NCBI RefSeq assembly: GCF_040869045.1
Contig: NC_090323.1
Span: 154,214,426-154,278,425, forward strand
Direction: 5' to 3'
DNA: 64,000 nt
Source: Eurosta solidaginis
Taxonomy: Eukaryota > Arthropoda > Insecta > Diptera > Tephritidae
A program made the translations under genes and the position numbers. The notes under the pieces were generated by a model. It saw nothing but the letters and a program-made list of their open reading frames with translations. It was not told where the DNA came from and ran no database searches. This document shows, in pieces, positions 56,415 through 64,000 of the stretch. Position 1 is the first letter of the stretch, and every line of letters begins with the position of its first letter.

Positions 56415-56980
56415 AAAAGCTTTGAACCCAACCTGCGGCTAAGAGACAGGTACTGCTGAGCCGCCGTAAGAAGATAAATTCAAGACATTCACAATCTTGT
56501 CAGTAAGCTTCTCGCATCGAATGGGATATTTTTGGCTAAGACTCGCCTCCCTGCCATTTGTCCAAAAGACTTGTGCTTCCTCGCACTTCAAGTCAAATTT
56601 TCGTAATTCAACAGAAGCAATTCCAAGTAACAGCCTTACCCCCTCATCCGGAACTAACAGTTGTGTGAAACGAGATCAACATCTCTTGTTCGCCCGCACC
56701 ATATGCACCGTATGCTAGTATGCAATATGTATGTCTGCGACATGGGCCCAATGCATTTAATGCCATGATGGGTGACATTTTCATTAAAGCTCAGAAACGG
56801 TGACCTCTTGAAGTATGCATTTGTAGCGCCATACTGCCAAGCTTCGCAACCTATAACACACGGAAAACTAACATTGGGACTGCGAGAGGATATTTTATCA
56901 AGGCTCATACGATCAAGACGCATTCCTTCATCTCTAACCCTCAGAGTAATGCCCTTCCCTCCGGTGCGCTTCAAAATCAT
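56415..56980 (-). pseudogene. Unidentified broken coding-like segment
   Basis: On the minus strand, a frame from 56980 reads 108 residues (GMRLDRMSLDKISS, then CEAWQYGATNAYFKRSPF) to a stop at 56654. An adjoining frame continues for about 70 codons (LLVPDEGVRLLLGIASVELR, then KFDLKCEEAQVFWTNGREAS) to about 56450. Codon and residue composition look protein-like, but I recognise no family. It could be a decayed host exon or transposon gene, or chance. Confidence 0.25.
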
Positions 56981-57000
56981 GCATACGAATTGTAACGGTT

Positions 57001-58729
57001 AACTGGGCATATAGCAGAGACAAATAATTTTATTAAAAGACATAACATAATATTATTTACATCGCAGTAACACAAGAGACCAAGCCAACTGACAGATCAG
57101 GATATCCGAACTGGTAATGCGACAATTTCCTTAAAAAGTACAGTGTGAGGAGCACTGAGGACGATATTGCATTCGTCTTGATATAACTGTCCGGTCAGGC
57201 AATTTCAATAATGAAATTATAAACATCTGCATACTTTCAGACAACTTATGTTCCTGTGAATATCGCTTTTATATGAGAGCGTTACTTATGGGTGAAGAGC
57301 GTATAATCCCCGGCGAATTCAACTTACACCATGACTCTGGCATGCAAATTTACCAGTCGAAAGACCTTGCCAAGCGAAAATTTGATACGATGGTGAATTG
57401 GAGACGCCCCCACCAGAAGAGCCAGACATTGCCAACGCTTGTCAGGATCATCGAATCAGCAACGGCTTTCTCCTTATTTAGCTCTGGTATACTTTCGAAA
57501 TTCCGGCCGAATTTCCCGCTGTCTAACTGATAGAACGTGATACTTAGTGGAAACTAATCCCACAATGTCCTTAAGTATGGGAGCAAAATTTGGATATCAC
57601 TCGACTTGTAGACCAGCAAAAGCGAGCTAAATGGGACCAGCATTTCGAGAACTTCAAACGCACCGACAAACTTTGCTAAATAACACGACTATGCCTATGA
57701 CTATTCTATTAATCATCTACGTTGAATAATCTGTTGTACGGTCAGTCGATTATTTGATTAATCAAAACCCTGATTTTTAAAACTCAAATATTAATTGAGT
57801 AGCTGACCGTGAATAAGTAAATTATAGAAGGTGCAATAATATGAATAATCAATTTATTCTAGCTGTAATTAGTCAAAAAGGCTATTACGCAACTACTTTG
57901 AATTTTGTTTTACTACCTACCATTTCGATCTTTCACTATTCAAAACTAATGCGATCTAATGCATACAAAACCACTTCTAGTTCGCCATCTATTTCTTTTA
58001 CATGATTTCAACTGGCGAATTTAACATGACGATGTGCTAGGCGGTGTAAATTGTTCCCGCTGCATTACGTTTTCACTAGTTCTTTGTTGGCACTTTTACA
58101 ATAGTTCTGAACTAGTGTAAACAGTTACAGCGAAGATCTAGTTGTTTTCTAAGTACTATTTCGAACTATTCCGAACGGGACCGACACTTTACATGTTGCT
58201 TCTAGTAGGATATTATCCCCTTTTTCGATAGTTCCTAACTGGTGGGAAGTGTGGGGATAAAATAAGACTTCATAGTATAATCTCCATAAAGTTGGTAGCG
58301 GTTTTACTGTTGGTGGCCTATTTTTCAAATATATGTTAATTTTTAAATATAAAAATCCAAAATGTCGAGTTTATAACTGGATAAAATCAAGCTACTACGG
58401 AACAATACTTATTACACATTATTATTATACACATTTTTTGTCCGAAACTAGATCTAAACCGAACCAGAAATTTGTATCACTAGTGACTCATTACCCCTCA
58501 GAAAAGGTACTAGCCTAATCATTTCGGGAACGATTTAATCAGACCACATTGAACCTCCTGGGTAGGTCAAACCGAGCCCCCCCCCCCCCCCTTTTAATTC
58601 AATGGGAAACTACGGGTCACCAGAGCCTCGCCCGCCGAATATGTGTATAATACATTCATGTTTTTAACAAAATTCGCATCGGGTTACAATGCTTAAGAAA
58701 ATTTTGGTCTCATTTTTGACAATCTAAAA
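57001..58729. other. Unassigned sequence with a C15 run
   Basis: 58577-58591 is fifteen consecutive C. A small hairpin CACTAGTTC / GAACTAGTG lies at about 58074-58115. No supported gene. Confidence 0.4.
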
Positions 58730-59148
58730 CATGTAAGTAAGGCTAAGTTCGGGTTTAACCGAACATTATATATTCAGCTGAAAAATAACAGCTTGCAAAA
58801 CTTTTAAATTACCTTTTTTTAAAAGTGGACACTGCCACGCCCAATTTTTTAAATTTTCTTTTCTGCGTCATAAGGTCAACCCACCTACCAAGTTTCATTG
58901 CAATTTTTCGGTTTCGAAATTTTCGATATCGAAAAAGTGGGCGTGGTTATAGTCCGATATCGTTCATTTTAAATTGCGATCTGAGACGAATTCCCAGGAA
59001 CTTACATACCAAATTTACTCAAGTTATCGTGTTTACGGACAGACGGACGGGCGGACGGATATGGCTAAATGAATTTCTTTTTTCGCCCAGATCATTTTGA
59101 TATAGAGAATTCTATAACTATCTCGATTAGTTTATGCCGTTACGAGGT

Positions 59149-59998
59149 TAGGTTATGTTAGGTTTGATGGTAGCTGCCCTGATAAGGGAAGCTCACTTGG
59201 ACAACACGAAGGTCCGTTGTGATAACACATACAACAAAAATAACGTGATTAAGATCTAGCTACTTGGAGAATCGTTGGGTAGCAGTGATAAAGCTCCGAA
59301 TGATACTGATCCCAACTTTGGGTAAATCCTCGGGAGATCCAAGTGAGTAGCCACGGAAGTACTTTCGCCTAGTTCTGGCAAAAGCTGGGCAATCAAGCAT
59401 AAAGTGATTTGGCGATTCCACCTCCTCATCCTCCATACAGCTGCAGTAGGATGGAATTTCCAGTATATTGAGATGTACCGCATGGATACCCATGGGACAG
59501 AGCCCTGCCAAAACCCCAATGACTATTGATACGTGAGCCTTAGTGAACCCAATTATTTCAGCAGACCTCCTGTCATCCACTTTCGGGCAGAAAGGTCTTG
59601 CTACCCTCCAAGACGTAGTGTCCGCCCTACGTTTGCTGAGATGACTCGAGGTCCAGCTATGGAGGAACAATCCACAGGTGGCCAACGGAATCCCAAAATT
59701 CCTACAGTCACCTTCATCCGGTTCAGTTGTACCGATGCGGGCTAAGAAATCCGCTTGACAGTTACCCGGTATATCACTATGGCCCGGGACCCAGATAATC
59801 TTAATTGTACAATAACTCGATGCAAGCGCAAGCGAGGTCAGGCACTCCCGGACCACCCTCGATCGCACTGCAGTTGGGCTGAAAGCCTTGATAGTCGCTT
59901 GGCTATCAGAGTAGATGTTAAATTCCCTAACCGTAGTAGCACTGGATAGCATTTCAGCCACCGCACCCTTAATCGCAGCAGCTTCCGCTTGGAATACA
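59149..59998 (-). mobile_element. 5'-truncated LINE (RNase H end) nested in family A copy 5
   Basis: 850 bp flanked by the 13-bp duplication GCCGTTACGAGGT (59136-59148 and 59999-60011). The 3' end on the minus strand finishes AACCTAACATAACCT without a poly-A run. 5'-truncated within RNase H. Confidence 0.9.
59260..59997 (-). pseudogene. LINE RNase H and C-terminal cysteine region
   Basis: The frame enters at the truncation with FQAEAAAIKGAVAEM (about 59995), the E-containing RNase H motif, then IYSDSQATIKAF, IIWVPGHSDIPGNCQADFLA, GLCPMGIHAVHLNIL and CSCMEDEEVESPNHFMLDCP. The open frame runs to 59260. An I/R1/LOA-type ORF2 tail, different from the LINE at 5376. It carries no RT because of truncation. 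Confidence 0.85.
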
Positions 59999-60084
59999 GC
60001 CGTTACGAGGTACAGTTATGCGAACAAAGTTAGTATACTCTGTGAGCTCTGTTCAGCTGAGTATAAAAAGTCGATTACAAATTA

Positions 60085-60195
60085 CTTACTTAATTGGCGC
60101 TTAACCGTCTAAACGGTTACGGCCGTCCAACAAGGTGCGCCAGTCGCTCCTTCGCTCCGCCAACCGACACCAATTACAATTACCAATTAGTAAGT
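60085..60195. repeat. Dispersed repeat fragment, TTAATTGGCGCTTAACCG type
   Basis: TTACTTAATTGGCGCTTAACCG, CCGTCCAACAAGGTGCGCC and CGCTCCGCCAACCGACACC recall a repeat common in fly sequences, in my memory often at RTE-type LINE 3' ends. Only a fragment is present. Confidence 0.4.
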
Positions 60196-60639
60196 AAAAA
60201 AATCTCCGATGCGTAAGCTCCAAGCAAACGAATTGGATACGGATTATTTTCCACTATACATAAAACAGTGCTACTATTTTGGGAGGAGATATTGAAAACG
60301 GATGATTTCGAGCGCAAGTGATTGCCAAATTTGGCTAAAATTTGTTTTATCAAATTTTCAACATATTCGCCATATCGAAAATTCTGATGCGCAGACGAAA
60401 AGCCTTTTAAATTTTTCGAAAAAAATATATCCGTCTTCTTTTACCTCACAAAACTTTCCTAAATTAGTGCTATTTTATGTACATACAGATCACTTAAATC
60501 AAAAAATTCTCACAAACAAGAAGATGGAGACTCCTATCATACAGCAGCGTAAGTGTATAAATATACAAACCAGTATGTAACCAATTAAGAAAACGCATTT
60601 GTTTCTGTACCTACATAGTGTGGACGAAAGAATTTGCGG
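60196..60639. other. Unassigned AT-rich sequence
   Basis: No recognisable feature. Confidence 0.35.
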
Positions 60640-61400
60640 AAAGTATAAAATTTCGTTGAGGCAGCCGAAGAAGGAAATGTATCCATGGTTGGAAGAGGTG
60701 TTACGTACGGGTTTTGGGTTGACGCGCCTACTGCCTATCCTCGCGAAGAACTCCTCGCCTTCATCCCCTCAACTTTCCATGCCCGGTCTGCCAAGGGGTA
60801 CGCTTGCTCACGCACGAGCTAGCTCGCCGGACCGTGAGTTCTTGTGGCACCGCGGTATGACCGCACCATACAAAAAATTCGTACCCCCCTTTGTTTCTCA
60901 CCCATTCGATGGGCACAACACTCAGAACTCCCGTTTGCATGCTTAACTTACCATGACTCCTCCGAAATTTGCAGCTGCCGATGGTGTTATTTGGCCAGCC
61001 CTCTCATTCCCTTCCTTCCATGGTCGGCAGTGGCCTTATGGTTGCCGGCCCCAATGTTCAACCTACAATTGTCTATCCCCACATGTCACCCGTCCGTCCC
61101 CTCCCTGTCCGTCCCTCTGACCACATCACATCCGAAATCAAATACCACCAACCTAAATTGATTAGCAATTAATTGTAAATTTATTGACAAATTAATTCAC
61201 ATGTTTGTATTCACACCAACGTGTGGTCCTTACTTACTATGTGTTTATTACATACTATATGAGCCTTACGATCGGCCCTCGTAACCCTATAAAGCTACTG
61301 TGCTCTTGTTAATAAAATGTGAAAAGAATGAATTATGCAAAATTCGAAGCTACTCAAACGTGTCGCCTAGTCTCATCCTTTTGGCCCAGTTCGGCCCGAC
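60640..61400 (+). other. Possible LTR or retroelement end
   Basis: A GC-richer stretch with proline-rich frames (60640-61150), then AT-rich sequence with CTATAAAG (about 61289) and AATAAAATGTG (about 61311), then TTTTGGCCCAGTTCGGCCCG (about 61378). A TATA-like box closely followed by AATAAA is usual in LTRs, and TGGCCCAGTTCGGC could be a primer site. I could not find a second LTR or exact ends. Confidence 0.25.
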
Positions 61401-62440
61401 GACTGAAATTATCAAGGCTTAAAAGAAGTTGCCCAACGCGGCCAAGGAGAAGCGTTTTGAGAAACCGCAGGGTACTGAGCGTGTAATCCACGCCTGGGTT
61501 TTGGCAGCCTACCTCCTACAAGACGTCTTGCTCCGGTGAGCGCTAAAACTACGGGTGTATCCCTACAATTTCCCCCCGCCCTCTCTTCCTTTTACTTTAG
61601 GTGTGCCCCTGCACACTTGTTCACGCGCATGAAACCGTGCGACTCACAAACATTACTATGATGAATTTAGTCAAACTATTATTGAAATTTCTCTCCTTGA
61701 GGAGGAGATAAAATTGTATAATGTAAGATGAAAGTTCAATGTATTGGCAAACTACAAGCTGTTCGAGGTGATCTCGCAACTATTTATGCACTCCAATGTG
61801 TTGTGATGCTGCGGGAGCAACAGCTGTGGCAATGATCTATGCAGCTTCACGCCGATCTGTGATGGTTTCCATGCAAAAAAAACTTCAAGAAACTCTCACC
61901 TGGTATATTTGCTAGCAATCTGTCCCGGCACTTCTCGTTTGTGCCGTGGGTACCGGGTAGTGACTTGCCTGCTGGCGATTTATCTATCCAAAAGTGCGCT
62001 TTTTTAGTAAGTAGCGGATTGGTTAGGTGTCCAGTGCACTGAATATGCTGTGTCCAAAAAATATTGCAGCTATTACAATTCGCTGCCGGCGGCACCCACA
62101 CTTGTTTGTGCCAATCAGCTTTAGTAGCTTAATGCTGCCCGTCGTGTTGGCATACCAAAGTGGCTTCTTATTTAGAGCACCCGATGAAACTTGCAAATTG
62201 ACTTTTGTTGCTTTTTTTTTCTTTTTTTATTAGTTTATGATCTAATTTTTGATCACGTCCAACCCCTTGAGTAATCACCGGAAAAAGGATAGAAGTTTCG
62301 CGAAGCTCGTGGCAGCTATTGCCTTATTTGCAGAAATGTCAAAAACAGCTGAGTTGACTGCGTTCGCAACATGTAGTTCAAGGTTGTTGCATTAGCTTTA
62401 ACATGTTTGCAGCCAGTGTTAGCAGAAAGGTCGTTGAAAT
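61401..62440. other. Unassigned sequence
   Basis: Mixed composition. No motif recognised. It may include the 5' leader of the RTE-type LINE at its right edge. Confidence 0.3.
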
Positions 62441-62571
62441 AAACAGGGAGACCGCAACAGAGGAAAAATCTACTCAGGGGAAAAAATGGCGGACTTGCTC
62501 ATATCAAACGTCATGCGTGCCCTGAAGCCCAAATTCGAGCTGAAAATTTCGCCAAAACTACACCGAAAATT

Positions 62572-63237
62572 GTGGAGTACGTTAACAATAAATCAAGTAA
62601 TTCAGTAAGCCAAGCCGCAAAGGGCATTGAGGTAAAGTTGTTTTGTTGCCGAGCACAATTTGCCAGGAATATTTTTCCTGTGCTGGCGTTCACGCCTGTG
62701 GACGAGCGCCTCGCCGCTATCCGAATAAAAGCAAAATTGTTTAATATATCATTCATCTGCGCCCATGCGCCGACAGGGGAGAAAGACGATGAGGTGAAAG
62801 ACACTTTTTATGAATAATTAGAACGCAGATACGAGCGCTGCCCCTGTCATGATATAAAAGTCGTGCTTGGCGACTTTAACGCCAGGGTAGGCAAAGAAGG
62901 TGTTTTTGGCCCTACAGTCGGAAAGTTCAGCCTACACAATGAAACTTCTCCTAACGGACTGAAGCTGATTGACTTTGCCGGTGCTCGAAACATGGTCATA
63001 TCCAGCACGAAGCTCATGCATAAAAAGATACATCAAGCTACATGGGTGTCTCCTGATCGAAATACTCGCAATCAGATCGATCACGTTGTGATAGACGGAC
63101 GGCATGCCTCCAATGTTTTAGATGTGCGCACGATCCGAGGACCTAACATCGACTCGGACCATTATATCGTTGCAGCCAAAATACGCACCCGCCTCAACGC
63201 GCTAAAACCAAGGAACAAAAAACACAAGGAAAGATAG
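62572..63237 (+). pseudogene. RTE-type endonuclease, interrupted
   Basis: The frame begins within the endonuclease (EYVNNKSSNSVSQAAKGIEV) and reads SFICAHAPTGEKDDEVKDTF. A TAA at 62815-62817 follows, where relatives I remember have a Gln codon. The same frame then continues through VVLGDFNARVGKEGVFGPTV (metal-binding D and N kept), RNQIDHVVIDGRHASNVLDV and DSDHYIVAAKI (catalytic D-H kept). The domain would nick target DNA. It is disabled by the stop. Confidence 0.85.
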
Positions 63238-64000
63238 ACGTCGAAAAGCTTCAATCACAACAGACTGCCAATGATTTCGCAACTCGACTCTCACACCTGC
63301 TCTCTGAGAGCACAATTCATCCTGAAGGAATACAGGAGCAATGGGAACATATCTCCAAAGCACTTCGTACTGCCGCCGAGGAAAAAATTGGTTACCGGCG
63401 GCCACGAAAAAACAACTGGTACGATAAAAACTGCCGCGTTGCAACCGAAAGAAAATACGCTGCCTACAGGGCTACGTTAAAAGCGGGCGCGACAAGAGGA
63501 GTGTGTGAACGCTATCGTGGGAAGCGAGACGCCTTTTCAGGAAGAAAAAAGCAGAAAGGCGTGAGTGCGAGGAGCTGGAGCTGCTAGCCACCAGGAATAA
63601 CGCCCGAAAATTTTACCAAAAAATACGGCGACAGATGGAAGGTTTTAAGACTGGGGCAATCTCCTGTAGGAATGAAAACGGCGACCTTGTAACTGATGTC
63701 CAGAGAGCGCTTAGATTATGGATGGAATACTTCTCTGCTCTCCTAAATGGAGGCAGCAATTCACCGCGCAGAGTAACGAAGTTAGAATAGCAATAACCAG
63801 ATTGAAAAACAACAAGGCCGTGGGCGCTGATGGATTGCCTGCGCAGATATTCAAATACGGCGGCAAGGAGTAGGTAAGGCGCATGCAGCAGCTTCTTAGC
63901 AAAATATGGGCGGAAGAGTGGATGCCCGACGGTTGGAATCTAAGTGTTCTTTGCCCAGTCCACAAGAAGGGGGATACTGCAAAATGCACCAACTATCGTG
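63238..64000 (+). pseudogene. RTE-type LINE linker and RT start, frameshifted
   Basis: Shifted frames: VEKLQSQQTANDFATRLSHL (63240), AAEEKIGYRRPRKNNWYD (about 63370), ARKFYQKIRRQMEGFKTGA (about 63602), AITRLKNNKAVGADGLPAQI (about 63790), a TAG at about 63871, then WMPDGWNLSVLCPVHKKGD (RT motif 1) at the edge. At least two frameshifts (near 63240 and 63540-63600) and one stop. Confidence 0.8.

Larger units (their letters stand above)
58730..60065 (+). mobile_element. Family A repeat element, copy 5 (internally deleted, LINE inside)
   Basis: Both ends are recognisable (AAGTAAGGCTAAG with the GTTCGG/CCGAAC hairpin; GCTCTGTTCAGCTGAGTATA). The minisatellite array and half of the body are missing, joined at about 58790. 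A truncated LINE (59149-59998) with a 13-bp duplication is inserted near its right end. Confidence 0.8.
62480..64000 (+). mobile_element. RTE-type LINE, 5' half, running off the window
   Basis: Plus strand. It starts near GGGGAAAAAATGGCGGAC (62480) and encodes an AP-type endonuclease and the start of a reverse transcriptase. The remainder lies beyond 64000. A short relic of the same family is at 48950-49128. The 5' boundary is approximate. Confidence 0.8.

Noticed and set aside
60844..61172. Proline-rich overlapping open frames as a gene
   Set aside because: Two frames overlap with no homology that I recognise. Better explained by C-rich composition.

Overview
The window looks like AT-rich, repeat-dense euchromatin of a higher fly. 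The transposon types point that way: a 412/mdg1-like Ty3 element, LOA-, jockey- and RTE-type LINEs, hAT elements with a DUF4371-type transposase, and a tRNA-derived SINE. I favour a tephritid fruit fly, but that is inference from remembered repeat families. I found no convincing single-copy host gene, rRNA gene or true tRNA gene. Nearly every recognisable protein is a transposon protein, and most are broken.

Layout. 1-1484 is the end of a repeat family called here family A (five copies: 1-1484 +, 26871-30126 -, 42901-46512 -, 52004-53961 +, 58730-60065 +). 1812-3582 is a different element carrying a 129-bp tandem array. From 3592 to about 13831 two related hAT elements face each other tail to tail. 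The left one is broken by a SINE, by a 633-bp inverted-repeat element and by a 4.7-kb LOA-type LINE (5376-10069) flanked by a 12-bp target duplication. 14915-16209 is a Mutator-like element whose arms are built from a short CAGAAGTCAAAA-type motif. It sits in a decayed LOA relic (about 14840-18720) that also holds a 977-bp TA-flanked element with a tRNA-like box and a reversed SINE. 18720-34160 has LINE fragments, small inverted-repeat elements, family A copy 2 with about 14 tandem 130-bp units, and a 156-bp tandem array.

34162-42227 is the best-preserved unit: an 8,066-bp Ty3-type LTR retrotransposon on the minus strand. Its two 432-bp LTRs look identical and are flanked by CATA. It has a tRNA-Arg-like primer site, a polypurine tract, intact gag and intact pol in the -1 frame, and no env. 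Its 1.9-kb leader holds six copies of an 11-bp motif about 45 bp apart. 42901-46512 is family A copy 3, split by a 667-bp solo LTR with an ATAC duplication. 46735-49128 is a jockey-type LINE inside a second piece of the 156-bp satellite, then a foldback element and an RTE fragment. 49755-55231 holds a LINE tail and two members of a hAT MITE with perfect 8-bp duplications. The right end has family A copy 5 with a truncated LINE nested in it, an LTR-like stretch, and the broken 5' half of an RTE-type LINE running off the window.

The most interesting signals are the periodic motif in the Ty3 leader, the AGGTGGCGC (CTCF-like) box repeated in the 156-bp satellite, and the shared ancestry of the 129- and 130-bp arrays carried by two otherwise different elements.
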